NCBI GenBank assembly: GCA_025201345.1
Contig: JAIXMG010000044.1
Coordinates: forward strand, 78,120-142,119
Direction: 5' to 3'
DNA from: Thamnidium elegans
Lineage: Eukaryota > Mucoromycota > Mucoromycetes > Mucorales > Mucoraceae
DNA: 64,000 nucleotides
In this document: in pieces, positions 23,058 to 34,513 of the stretch
Position numbering within the stretch: position 1 is the stretch's first letter
Layout of the letters: the number at the start of each line of letters is the position of its first letter
The notes under the pieces: model-generated
The model's database searches: none
What the model was told of the DNA's origin: nothing
The model's input: the letters and a program-made list of their open reading frames with translations, nothing else
Made by a program: the position numbers and the translations under genes

Positions 23058-24084
23058 GAAGATCATCATATTCACTCTGTATTTTATACTGGTTGATGAT
23101 TTATGATATAATAATAACTATCACACACACAAAAAAAAAAAAAGATGATAAAATACCCCCTTTTAAACAGCTATTTTATCATTTCGGAAAAAAAAAAGTT
23201 GGTGATAACAAAGCCTTTTACAGTATGCTCTCGAATCCGTTGTAACAACTGTCTATACGTGTATTTGAAATTACTTGTATCATTGTGTTATTTCGATAAG
23301 TAAGCTGTAATAGGTAAAATCTTGTTTGCACGCAATTGTTTTTAATTTATATAGTTGTTTATAATAAAAAAAGAGATCTAATTAATACGCAGATAATATT
23401 ATTGATGTATATAATTTTATGTAACTCGATATATGATAACATCACACTTGTATAAATGATGTATACTTTATTTCTCCTAAATATCCTAAATAACAATGAT
23501 TCTTAACTATACTTTTAATATACACATAAAAGAAACTCTATTTATATTAGGGTTTATCTCAATTATATTTCAGTAAAAGATTTATGTAACAATCTCTCTT
23601 CTATAGAAGAAAAATACCAACGCTCAATATGCATCACATCTTAAAAACACAACTTTTTATCCAACCGACAAAAACCCTCAGAAACTAGAGTCATATCACA
23701 GTCTTAAGATAAACTGTTAAAAATCACAATGAAGAAGGAAATACATTACTGTGCATTTAACTTTTAAAATAAGAAGCGCAACAATATGTCTCTTTTTATG
23801 TGCTACTTATACAAAAAGGATTTCCAAAAATATCCTAAATTTTTCTCAATAATTGTATTTAAACTTTCCCAAATATTCACTTACTCTTTCTTAATAACCT
23901 GTAAATAATTTGTGACTCCATTATTATATTTCGATATTTTAATACTCTTGAGTGCAGTCACTTTAACCAATTAAAATGAGATGATTTACCAGTCCCTAGC
24001 AACTGAAATCTTTCGGCCTGTCAAAAAAAAATTTTTTTTTGCTCGAAAAAAAAAAGGTTTAAAAGGACCAACGAAGCGTTCAAC
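23058..24084. other. Intergenic region upstream of the snoRNA host transcript
   Basis: About 1 kb without a gene. The right end (23950-24084) looks like a promoter, with CCAATT near 23968 and alternating A- and T-runs (24022-24060). Confidence 0.45.
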
Positions 24085-24169
24085 ATTTATACTTTTTTTT
24101 TATTATTATCAAACACAACTTGTAAGTACTAAAAACCAATAACATATTTAAATATTTTTTTTATACGTG

Positions 24170-24254
24170 TGTTCATATAAAGATGATTGATAAAATGGGA
24201 ATCTCTCTGAAAAAAAGTGAAAGAGAACATTTATTTATTACTGAAATATGAACA
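24170..24254 (+). ncRNA. Box C/D snoRNA candidate, snR47/U36-like
   Basis: A perfect 9-bp terminal stem (TGTTCATAT / ATATGAACA) encloses a C box AAGATGA (24180-24186, one change from RTGATGA), a D' box CTGA (24207-24210) and a D box CTGA (24241-24244). The ten nucleotides TGGGAATCTC before D' are complementary to GAGATTCCCA of the conserved 25S rRNA core. The box +5 rule points to the A of GAGAUUCCC, the site methylated in yeast by snR47 (Am2220) as I recall it. It lies inside intron 1 of the host transcript. The C' box is degenerate and I have no clear target for the guide before the D box. Confidence 0.75.
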
Positions 24255-24424
24255 TTTAAAAATATTTTTTTATGTTATAAACTTTATTATTAGTTCAATT
24301 TTCTAACTTTATTATAGTTTTTGTTTTCTTATTAAAAAGTGCGAAAGAAGTTGGCGTTGCTTCAAGAATAAAGAGTCTTAATTGGTAAGTTATTTTTTAC
24401 GGCTTTTTTTTTTTTTTTATTCTT

Positions 24425-24536
24425 GTTCATTTAAGTGATGACACATATGGTTTCAATAATTATCATGCACCACCACGCATATACGGGGCGCAAGCCTCTA
24501 TGATGATAGCGAAACATTAAAAAACTGAAAATGAAA
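24425..24536 (+). ncRNA. Box C/D snoRNA candidate targeting 18S rRNA (U32/U33, snR40/snR55 region)
   Basis: A C box GTGATGA (24435-24441), C' box ATGATGA (24500-24506) and D box CTGA (24525-24528) are closed by a 7-bp terminal stem TTCATTT / AAATGAA. The segment CATGCACCACCAC (24464-24476) is complementary over 13 nt to GTGGTGGTGCATG, a near-universal 18S rRNA stretch where human U32/U33 and yeast snR40/snR55 direct 2'-O-methylation. A D' box directly after this guide is not clear, which is common for internal boxes. It sits in intron 2 of the host transcript, well upstream of the branch point. Confidence 0.75.
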
Positions 24537-24814
24537 GAACAAAAAATTAAAAAAAGTCTTTATTTTTTCTTTTTCATTCTTTACTAACATTTTCTATTCT
24601 TTACAGGCTTTTTTTTTCTTTCATTCTATCATAAATAAATAAAAATAATCTTTTTAAAAAAAATATACTTTGTGGCTTTTCTAAAGTAAATAATTTGTGA
24701 CCCCTTTAATTTATAGTTATTAAGATATTTTCGTTAACGAAAGCTGTAAGATATCCAGTGATTTTTGGCTGAGATTTTTTTAGTAAAAGATCAATGAGAA
24801 GAGACTTGCTGTAA

Positions 24815-25075
24815 AAATCTAAATCAACCCTTGAGAGGGGGGAAACCGTGTTCACTACGGCGGTGTAAAGAATAGGAGTTCGCATACCAGAGTAACCTCC
24901 CAGCTGTATTTAGTAGTTGGAAGGTAGTAAAACCCAAAGTAATAGAAGGAAGCGGTTTGTACGCGGAGATTTCACCCTTCAGTAGCCATAAGCCTTTCTC
25001 CTTTTAGGAACTTGTTACTGAAAGGCAATATGTTCCCCGCGACTGATGCTGCCGTCCAAATAAATGTTTAAATAG
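24815..25075. other. GC-richer, hairpin-rich island of unknown nature
   Basis: Hairpins that can be drawn by eye: CCCTTGAGAGGG (about 24830), CCGTGTTCACTACGG (about 24845), CTCCCAGCTG with TAGTTGGAAG (24897-24923, one mismatch plus wobbles) and GCCTTTC ... GAAAGGC (about 24990-25024) with an inner TCCTTTTAGGA. One plus-strand frame at the end reads FHPSVAISLSPFRNLLLKGN without a stop, and the minus strand has a frame of about 60 codons (24900-24715). It could be a structured RNA, a guide-RNA-like end of a lost mobile element, or decayed coding DNA. I cannot decide. Confidence 0.35.
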
Positions 25076-25319
25076 TTAGCCAAGCAACTCAAGAAACATA
25101 AATATATATTATATGATTACTTATCTTTAACATGCATACGTTACAAGTATAAAGCATTTTTGGGAAGGCAAACCGCCGTGTTTACATATACTAAACTCAA
25201 GCTTCAGTAACAGCGCCCTTGTCTTTGCTTTGAAAAACCTTTTAGGAAAAAAATAGACAAAGAGGGGAAAATATTTATAGAGTAAAACAGCAGCCCAAAA
25301 ATACCACCACACCATACCA

Positions 25320-25450
25320 GCTAGATAACAAGACAATACCAACAAGGAACGACACTACCAAACAAGGGAGGACTTTTACCGGCAAGGAAATACACTACGA
25401 CATTTACCAAGCAAGAAAAAATATTACCAATAAGAAAAGACTTATCAAGA
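25320..25450. repeat. Degenerate minisatellite, unit about 20 nt
   Basis: Successive segments of the form TACCAACAAGGAACGACAC, TACCAAACAAGGGAGGAC, TACCGGCAAGGAAATACAC, TACCAAGCAAGAAAAAATAT and TACCAATAAGAAAAGACTT share TACC-n-AA-AAG. Five to six units with many substitutions. Confidence 0.6.
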
Positions 25451-25941
25451 ATCTGTCCTTAGTTCAAGTATACCAGCTTCAGTAACAAAAGCATAACAGT
25501 AGAAAAAAATCAACCAGTAGAAAGTAGTCATTTAATATGGAAGCACCCACCAAAAAACCATTCACGCATAAAAGAACTATCAGTATAAGAAGAAAAGTCA
25601 CCATACGATATACCATGTATGTATTAATGTAAAGGCCATCAGTTAGAGCGTAATACTTTATATACTCTTACCGTGTACAATCATAAGTAATAAAAAAAAG
25701 GAGGCAACATTTTTTTTTGCAGTTTATTTATATCAACATTATTGTTGTCAGTTTCATTGTATCAGAACCAGCATGAATGCCGTATGCCATATCTAGTTTT
25801 GTCCAGACTTTTAACATTATCTACGATAAAAATGGGACTCTCGTACATATTCGTAATATTTATAAGAGTGCGAATTTAGGTTCGAATTTCAAGACGTTTT
25901 TTCATTAAAAGCACGAAAATAGCTTTCTTCTTGTTTCAGTC

Positions 25942-26219
25942 ATGTCTGATTTTTGGTTTAAAGGTCCCATCGCTGAGGCTGTCAGTACGGTAACCCAAAA
26001 CTCTTTGTTACTTGTAGTTTTTATATACGGTAAAAATGAAATAAAAAAATCCTTGCATCCTCAACTGTTCGAGACTAACTTGTACTTTATTTCAGATGAC
26101 TCGGACCATAGTAAACAACTCGAAGCTACTTTAAACGATGAAAACGTATAGAATTATTTTTTTTAAAAAAAAAACTTGCATCTCAAACTACTATGCATGC
26201 TGACTACATATTTTTTCTC

Positions 26220-26255
<36 letters not shown>

Positions 26256-27711
26256 CTTGCTTTAGTTATAAAGCAAAAATCCATCGCACTCAAAATGTCT
26301 AAAGATTCTGAACATGCTACCATGTTTAGTCAATTATGTAAGAAACCACAGACTACCAATATATATATACATATATATAAACTTAATGTCATATAGATCC
26401 CATCTCGCAAGTACCTGTGGTATACTTTATCTGGTAAAGTACATATACCTGTTTTTTCTTTTTTAAAAAAAGTATTTACTTTTTATTGAGTAGCCAAGGA
26501 ACAATAAAGGATTTTTGTATACAAGATTCAACAAGCCAAGAAATTGTCAACAAAATAAATAAGCTTTATCCTAATTCGTAATGATTATTTTACTCCTGCA
26601 AAAAAAAAAAAAAAACTCATTATTTATTTATTGTAGCACTAAAGAGAAATTACAGGAATTGAACAAGAAACGTATCGAAGAAGAGAAAGCAGTAATTGGG
26701 ATAACATTAAATTACTATCAATACCATATAAACTAACCCCAGATTAATTAGAAAGCTCGTGAGAACGAAATTCAAAGAAGAGAGCAAGGAAAGCTAACCC
26801 AAGAAACACAACAAAAGTTGCAAGAAAAACAAAACAAACTCCATGTGGAAAAAATGAAACGAGAGAAAAAAGCAGATGAAGAATACAAGAAGAAAGTAAA
26901 GGAACAAATTGCAGCTGATAGAGCAAATCAAATTGCTACTAGAAAGGCAGAAAAGCAAAGACTAGAGCAAAATAAAACAGCAGTGGAAGAGGCTTCATCT
27001 AGTACATCATCCAGGTAAAAACAAAAAAGGATTTAGAGCGTACATTTTTTTTTAAAATTATTATTACAGTTTTTATGATCACAGTAGTTTAAACATTAAG
27101 CAATTAGACGGATCTAGTTTAAGGCATAGTTTTTCTTGTGAGTTTATACATGCATATATATACACTTAAAAATACACAATAGACTCAATTCTTGTTAGCT
27201 TCTGATACACTAGCCACTGTTTCTCAATGGATTGACATAGTAAGTTTTTATTTCTGTCACACACACAAATATCATCTAATTCCTTTACTAGTCAAGAACC
27301 GATGGCGATATGCCCTTTAAATTATTTGCGCAGTTCCCTAACCGTAATTTTGATATTGGAGATGAACAACGTACATTATTAGAACTAAAGCTATGTCCTA
27401 GTGGTACATTAATCATGAAGCCTATAAAGAACGCAGCTTCAGCCTACGCTGGAACATCTTCAAGAAGTTCATCTGGAGGGCTGTTGAATTACCTATACTC
27501 AGTTGGTGATACTGTATATAATTCAATAAGTTCTGTAGGAACGACTGTCTCGTCTTACTTGGTCACACCCACAACTACTCCAGAACCTGGGCAAAGACTA
27601 GGCGGACCTTCTTCTTCTACTACTAGCAATATCAATACTTTTGATTCCGTGAGATACAAAAAAGACGATGATGGTCAAACCTATAATGGCAACTCTGTTA
27701 ACCAGGAATAA
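25942..27711 (+). CDS. UBX-domain protein, UBXN4/erasin-like
   Basis: Probable Cdc48/p97 adaptor in ER-associated degradation. Ten exons: 25942-26029, 26096-26145, 26274-26337, 26397-26433, 26494-26577, 26637-26691, 26752-27014, 27070-27137, 27199-27239 and 27292-27711; the sum is 389 codons. The N-terminus is a thioredoxin-like UAS-type domain (WFKGPIAEAVSTVTQNSLLL, VVFIYDDSDHS, SQVPVVYFI) that parallels human UBXN4. A Lys/Glu coiled coil follows (EKLQELNKKRIEEEK... to KQRLEQNKTAVEEASS), then a UBX domain (LDGSSLRHSF, KLFAQFPNRNF, LCPSGTLIMKP). The C-tail is Ser/Thr-rich. I see no clear membrane segment, whereas human UBXN4 has an intramembrane region, so ER anchoring is unproven. The exon 3 acceptor (ATAAAG) is weak but keeps frame, whereas the nearer TTTAG would give a stop. 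Confidence 0.82.
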
Positions 27712-27949
27712 AAATAAAAAAAGAGCGTTTATTAATTTGTCTACAAAGGATATGATGAGAAAAAAAGAAAAAGAAAAAAGGAGAAGAAAAAAAAAACATA
27801 TAATAATAATAATAAATGCTATTTTGAAAAAAGAATATGATAATTAAGAGAAATGAATGTTGGCATTGTTGAAAGCGAGCAAAAGCCTAAAAAGAGAAAA
27901 AAAAAAAAAGTTAGCAAAAGTAATTATCTAAATCATAATTTACAAAAGC
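27712..27949. other. Convergent 3' region between UBX gene and DIM1
   Basis: About 240 bases between two stop codons; A-rich with AATAAT repeats and AATAAA-like signals (AATAATAATAATAAATG near 27800). No gene. Confidence 0.6.
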
Positions 27950-29039
<1,090 letters not shown>

Positions 29040-29198
29040 TTTTTGTACTTGGCTGTATATGTATAAAAAAAGAAGAGTGAAAAAAAAAATACAAAAATAA
29101 AAAGGTCAATGTGTTGCAACCACAGAAAAAAAAAAAAAAAAAAAAGAGAAAAGGCAGTCCAGCTTTTTTTTCGGACTTTGCATTAAGGGGTTTTTTTA

Positions 29199-30930
29199 TT
29201 AAACGCGAGTGTCAATAAAAGTAGGGTTTAAACTCAAGATGGAAGCAAGACAAGGATGCACTTCTACTTGAAAAGGCTTTACTGGTGCGTGTTCACCATC
29301 AATGGAAACATATGCACTTTTACCTGGCCGAACAATGGGATTTAAACGGAAAGCTTTCACTTTATAATATTCAACCTAGTTACTCAGAAAAAAAAAAAAG
29401 AGTTAAATTTAAGGTATCAAAATAAAAAAAAAAAGATACTTACAATGCTCAAATCCATATGTTTACCGGTATCAACATTGGTAAATACACCCAATTGTTT
29501 TGTAATACCTTTACCACCACGTACCAATAGTAAATCGATAAGACCATCATTAGGAGAAGCACAAGGATGGGACAACATACCACGATTTAATAAGGGCACT
29601 TTACTAGACAAGAAGAAAGAGATATCATCTTCTATTTTTGTCCAAGTTTCTGGTAAAGGTTCAGAAAGTGGAGGCATTGTATCTACTACAGCACCTTTAT
29701 GAGATGTATTATTGATTTGTTTCCAAACGGAAGACTTTAAACTTGCTCTGCAAGTTTCCTTTATCACTTGTTTATCTGATTCAGCGATAAGAACGTGTGC
29801 TTCCAATTTATATGTTTTGTTTGATAAGATTTCTTGTAATAAACCAACTACTGTACGTGTATCACCCATCCAACGCATATGTTCTGTACCTAGATCAGCA
29901 TAAGCAGCAATACCAAAGCTGTGTGAAAGAAAAGAAAAGTAACGACGGTCTTCATAAGTAACTGAACAAATATCCATAGCTAATGGACGACCTTTGATAA
30001 TTTGTAATGAGGTATGAATAGGATCAAATCCTAATTTTTCTCCAAGCATAGAAATACTAAGTGAATTACTTGTGCCTGCAGGAATAATACCAAGTGATAC
30101 CTTTCTAATGGCTTCCTTAGCATCTGCTCTTTGCAAAAAACCGTTAATGACTTCATGGATGACACCATCGCCACTCACTGTGACAATGGCATCATAATCA
30201 TTTATATCCAAGTCTCTTGCTACTTGTAAAGCATGACCTTGATGCTCCGTGACTACATATGTAATATGTTAGTACATATACAGCATAATAATTAGTCAGT
30301 AGTTTCTTTTTTTTTTTTACATTGTATGTCTAATTTGCACTTGGCTGCTTCTAAAATAGGCTTTACTTGCAGATCAAAAATATTCTTAGCTTTGGATTGG
30401 CCACCAAATGGATTAATTAAGATTTTAAGTCTTTTCTCAGCAATTAAATCTGTTTTTTTTTATTATGTAAAAAAGTTTATTTTGGAGGTTATATAAAAAA
30501 TTAGTTTACCTTGGTAGACAAAGCTCATTAATATACGACAGAATTGAATTGCCTTTTCTTTTTGGTTATCCTTTACTGTATACATAAACTTGTGAAGATA
30601 TAATGATGATTCAGGATCATTGGGTTGATCGCTTACGAGTATGTTTAATTGGATCATATTGGTTCGAGTATTATAGATTGCATATAAAATATGCTTATTA
30701 GAAACAGGTATACTAGCAGGATTGGTACTAGCCGCTGGTATACAAATACAAGTTCGAGAAGATCTAACTTTTTAGACATGAGATGTTAGCATCTTGCAAA
30801 AAATAAATAAAATAAAAATACCTTTTTTACTACTGCTTAAATCACCTTCAATGCAAAGCCTTTTACCGTTATAATTTAATGTAACGGCTTTCCCCAAATT
30901 TTCAACATTCAATACATGACTATTACTCAT
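29199..30930 (-). CDS. Sphingoid long-chain base kinase (LCB4/LCB5, sphingosine-kinase family)
   Basis: Phosphorylates long-chain bases to their 1-phosphates in sphingolipid turnover and signalling; acts at membranes. Five exons: 30930-30822, 30767-30510, 30449-30321, 30252-29444 and 29375-29199; total 493 aa. The DAGK-like catalytic core shows LKILINPFGGQSKAKNIF (C1, nucleotide loop), TEHQGHALQVARDL, then VSGDGVIHEVINGFLQR (C2, SGDG) and LGIIPAGTSNSLSIS (C3). Further on are FGIAAYADLGTEHMRWMG and C-terminal IDGEHAPVKPFQVEVHP (C5). The N-terminus, before the kinase, contains a PH-like Cys-containing region (SRTCICIPA) as in yeast Lcb4/5. Only 160 bases separate its stop from the DIM1 start. 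Confidence 0.93.
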
Positions 30931-30997
30931 TTTTTTTTTCTGCGTGTTAAAAGAAAAAAAAAAAGAAAGAAAGAAAGAAAGAGAAAGGTATTTATTA

Positions 30998-31029
<32 letters not shown>

Positions 31030-31120
31030 GTCCAGGTACCACCATATAAATCACAAATTCACCAAAACAGGCCATTCAACATGGAATTATTGATAGACCG
31101 ATTCAAACTGCTTATATAAA

Positions 31121-32020
31121 TTACATGGCAATACTAGCTTGAAGTGCTCGAAGTTCAGCCTCTTCATCATCTTCTTCGACCACATTTTTATAGCCTAATT
31201 ATATAATATATACTTAATAAAAAAATAATTATGTGTAGTATATACTCTATCTTTCTTACCTGGTGAACTTTGAGGTACGTTAGGTGCAGATACAACAGGT
31301 GAAGGTGTTTCCAACATCTTGGCATCTAGCTCTTCTTGTTCCAATTCCTCCAATTCGTTTAATAAGTCATCCTATTCACAGTGATTAATAAAAAAAAAGC
31401 CTTGTAAAAACATAAAAATTGTTACCTCATCTAATTCGTCTCCCATGCCAACTGGTCGAGAAATAGCTTCTGAAATCTCGTTAGCAACATCCATCTGGTC
31501 ACGAATATCGTCCATTGTGGCATCTACCTTATCGATATCCCTAATTTTTCGTGTGTTTAATATGTTAGTATTGAAATTATACCAATAAAACAGAAAAAAA
31601 AAAAAAAACTTACATTGAACCATGTATATTTTTCATTGCTTCAGCACCTGCACGCATGGCGCCCATTGTTTCCAAGTTGACATTAGCGTTTTCAATAGCC
31701 ATCATTTGTGTTTCAATAGTCATACGAGCTCCGTTAATCTTTTCAATATTGCTTTCATATGCCTTCTTTCTTTTAAGTGCCATTAAAGCAGCTAATTACA
31801 TATGTACGTTAGAATAAATGTATGTATATGCCAAGACTTTTTTGTTTTGTTTACCATTTCTGTTCTTGGTAGCATTTAATTTAGCGATTTTAAGTTCATT
31901 CTCTGCTTTTGTCTCTAAAAAGGTTTGTCGCTTTTCCAACATGCCTAATGTTTCACGTAATTTGTAGATGGCATCCTTTGCTGTAGTTTTTGACTTTGCT
32001 TTACCGAAAAAAAGGTTCAT
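31121..32020 (-). CDS. SNF7: Snf7/Vps32 (CHMP4), ESCRT-III core subunit
   Basis: Polymerises on endosomal membranes for multivesicular-body sorting, membrane scission and repair. Five exons, 32020-31855, 31791-31614, 31540-31426, 31371-31260 and 31194-31121, encode 214 aa. The basic N-terminal helix pair (MNLFFGKAKSKTTAKDAIYK, LRETLGMLEKRQTFLETKAE) is followed by the core (ALKRKKAYESNIEKINGARM) and an acidic C-terminal half (VGMGDELDEDDLLNELEELE). A C-terminal MIM-like helix (EEDDEEAELRALQASIAM) is the probable Vps4/Bro1 contact. The N-terminal MNLFFG matches the membrane-inserting helix of yeast Snf7. It shares a 224-base divergent promoter with the COX14-like gene. Confidence 0.95.
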
Positions 32021-32110
32021 AATGTATATATAATTAATGAGAAAAAAAAAGAAAAAGAAAAAAAGACAGAGAAAAAAACTATTAGATTTTTTTTACACTA
32101 CGTCATGTGG

Positions 32111-32159
<49 letters not shown>

Positions 32160-32244
32160 CTTTTTCTTTTTTGTCTTTAAATAGCCAGGACGCTTGGAAA
32201 TCATTTATTCTTTCTTCTTTAATATATAAATAAATAAATCGAAT
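32021..32244. promoter_or_regulatory. Divergent SNF7 / COX14-like promoter with a 47-nt poly(T) tract
   Basis: Only 224 bases separate two start codons on opposite strands. Positions 32113-32159 are an uninterrupted T-run, ending in CTTTTTCTTTTTTG. Long poly(dA:dT) tracts exclude nucleosomes and commonly mark fungal bidirectional promoters. A TTTAAATAG motif (32175-32183) could be a TATA-like element for the plus-strand gene. Confidence 0.55.
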
Positions 32245-32644
32245 ATGGCAGTTACTGGTCGTTTAGCTGATATTGCACAAAAGTCTGCTGTTATTTTCCT
32301 TGCTGGAACTACAGGTAAATTTTTGAACTCGTGTCTCGAATGATTTTTTTCTTTTACTAATATAAAAAGAATATTAGTTTATTACATGGTTAATGTCGGT
32401 ATGCTTGTTAACCGTAGAATGGAATTAAAGAAGCAAGGCAAACTTCACGAAGAACTTGTAAGAAAAATAAATAAACTGTTTATTCTTTTTCTCGTTTGAA
32501 TTAACTTTTTCTTTGTTGTAGGGTCGCTTAAATGATATTCTTGAAGCACAAACAGCTAGTAAAAAATCACTTCACGCTGAAACATCTACTACACCTACAC
32601 CTTTCCCCGATACTGGAAGAGCTGGACAAGTAAAAGATCTTTAA
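32245..32644 (+). CDS. Small single-span protein, probable cytochrome c oxidase assembly factor Cox14-like
   Basis: Three exons, 32245-32314, 32378-32457 and 32522-32644, give 90 aa. The start MAVTGRLADIAQKSAVIFLA and the following TTVYYMVNVGMLVNRRMELK contain one hydrophobic span and the LADI-x-K ... TVY ... RR pattern of Cox14 proteins, which regulate Cox1 synthesis at the mitochondrial inner membrane. The C-terminal half is polar and low in complexity. The protein is longer than human COX14 (57 aa) but similar to fungal ones. Assignment rests on a short pattern, so other small inner-membrane proteins remain possible. Confidence 0.55.
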
Positions 32645-32782
32645 GAAAAAAAATAGAGTATATACCAATACTTTTTTTTCTCTTTTTTTGCGCGCACCAA
32701 AAAAAAAACACTCATTTCCACTCACTTAACAATTATATTGTATAAACAACGCATTATTTCACCCCCTGCTTGACTTTTCTTT

Positions 32783-32821
<39 letters not shown>

Positions 32822-32834
32822 TGTTATTTTTTTT
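32645..32834. other. Convergent 3' region, COX14-like / ATG17
   Basis: 190 bases between two stop codons, dominated by a T-run of about 36 nt (32784-32819) and a second T-run (32827-32836). Confidence 0.6.
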
Positions 32835-34513
32835 TTAATTGTGATCGCTGTGAATCTCGGATAAAGCCTGTATAATTATATATATAAAATTTAGTTTGTT
32901 TTAAACATATTAATGAATGACGAATACCTTTTCAACACTACTACGTGATAAATTAGGAAGCCTGGTAACCACATCACTTTCTATAGCAACAGTTAAAATA
33001 GAAGGCGCGTCCTAATTACAGCAATAAAATAAATAAATAAGCACTTGCTTTAAAATTGTTTGTTTTACCTTAATAAATGGACATAACACCTCGGGTAAAT
33101 ATTGGCCATGTTGTGCAGACCATGATCTTCGTTCTTGTAACTCATCATTATATGCAGCTTCAAATGATTTTAATAGTTCATTTCTTAATTGGTCTTGTTT
33201 TTCTTGAGCGTTTTTCCTTCTGTCAATTTCCAGTAATAAATAATTGTAAGAAGAAGCGTAACATCTATACCATTCTACCAACGACTTTAACTGTTCAAAG
33301 AACTCGTCTAGATTATTTTCTCTTTCCTTAATTTCGGATTCAAAATATAATAGTTTATCATAAATGGCTTCTACACTGAGTCCAATTTGATCCAATTGAT
33401 TTAATACCTTTGCTAACTCTTCCTTGGCATGTAAATAAACTTGCATACGATCATAAATTTCTTCACTAGAAGATACTGTATTAGTATACAGTAACAAATA
33501 ATAATAAATAGTTATTACCTGGTAAAAATGACTACATCTAATCCAATTCTCAATTCTTCTATAATGTTTTGTAAACTATCATCATCTGTTTTTAATATAG
33601 TAATATCCAACTTTTCACATTCTTCCGGGCCTAATTGAGTTATCCTTTGACAATAATTTAAATAAGAAATAATATTATATATATATATATATATATCTAT
33701 GTAATATCTAACCTGGTAGCTTCTTGTACTTGATCAAAGTGTTTCATTAAACTAGTCAATATATCAGCCATCTTTTGTGACTCTTCTTCTTGCAATAATA
33801 TTTTTTCGTTTGCAAAATTAGAAATAGAGTCATATAAAGAAATGGATGAAGCCTTTTCTTTAGATGACTGTAATTCTTGTATTACATTAGACATATTTTT
33901 TGTTTGATTTAGCAGTGAATTATGAATAGTCTAATGGAATTAAAATTAAAAATTCATGCACTTTTAAAAACTTTGTCTTTTTGCTTGCCTCAATTTCACC
34001 AATTTCATCATCCGCTAATCTTTGCAGTTCAATGATTTCTTGATCAGAAATATAATCAAACAAGGTTACTTCGTTTTGACTTTCTCCACCTCTTTCTTCA
34101 TTCACCTTTAATATATCTTTATCAATTGTACATTCTTTTAACAAGTTGAATATATTTGTTAATTCAATAGTAAGTGATTGTAACCTTGTTTCACGGTCCT
34201 GATTACAAAAAGTAAGTAAACAAGATAAATAAAAAGGGAGTGTGTGTGTATATTTTACTTTAATTCGCTTTTTACAAGACTCAGCTCCTGCATCTAGATA
34301 GTCTCTCATGTTGTCCAAATCTTTTAGTTGAAGATTAATGTGGTTATCTACAAAAAGTAACTTGGGATGGATTCTTTCAATCGTTTCAATATACTTTTGT
34401 GAAGACTGTTGATATATATTCGCTTGATTACACATGTCTCTTCCTTGTGAAAATGCCTTTTTAGCTACAACTAAAAGGCTAACAAGTTCTTGTTGTATGA
34501 CTATATTTGTCAT
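32835..34513 (-). CDS. ATG17: Atg17-type autophagy scaffold protein
   Basis: Scaffold of the Atg1 kinase complex that organises the phagophore assembly site. Seven exons: 34513-34259, 34198-33989, 33930-33713, 33644-33519, 33465-33069, 33011-32928 and 32867-32835; the sum is 440 codons, near the usual 400-500. The protein is almost wholly helical coiled coil: LVSLLVVAKKAFSQGRDMC, LDNMRDYLDAGAESCKKRIK, AKEELAKVLNQLDQIGLSVE and LVEWYRCYASSYNYLLLEID. It ends with HGQYLPEVLCPFIKDAPSIL, which matches the conserved C-terminal part of the Atg17 family. The intron after exon 2 must use a GC donor (GAG|GCAAGC), since no usable GT exists before the next acceptor. An Atg11 relation is less likely because of length. 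Confidence 0.8.

Larger units (their letters stand above)
24085..24680 (+). ncRNA. Spliced, apparently non-coding snoRNA host transcript
   Basis: Inferred from splice signals around two snoRNA candidates. Exon 1 ends at 24121 before GTAAGT. Exon 2 is about 24318-24384, with acceptor TTATAG after a CTAAC branch-like motif and donor GTAAGT at 24385. Exon 3 begins at 24607 after TTACTAAC...CTTTACAG, a perfect fungal branch point and acceptor. The exons have no start codon and no coding frame, as in UHG-type host genes whose introns are the functional product. Transcript ends are guesses. Intron 1 is 24122-24317 and intron 2 is 24385-24606. Confidence 0.55.
24681..25941. other. Intergenic region with a GC-richer structured island and a short degenerate minisatellite
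   Basis: Between the snoRNA host and the UBX gene. Positions 24815-25075 are visibly richer in G and C than their surroundings and fold into several hairpins (see separate entry). From 25320 to 25450 runs a degenerate repeat of about 20 nt based on TACCAACAAGGA. The last 250 bases are AT-rich with a T-run (25706-25717) and end in the pyrimidine-rich leader of the UBX gene. No protein-coding exon is supported. Confidence 0.5.

Noticed and set aside
25870..25895. GGTTCGAATTTC as a tRNA B box
   Set aside because: No A box, no cloverleaf arms around it.
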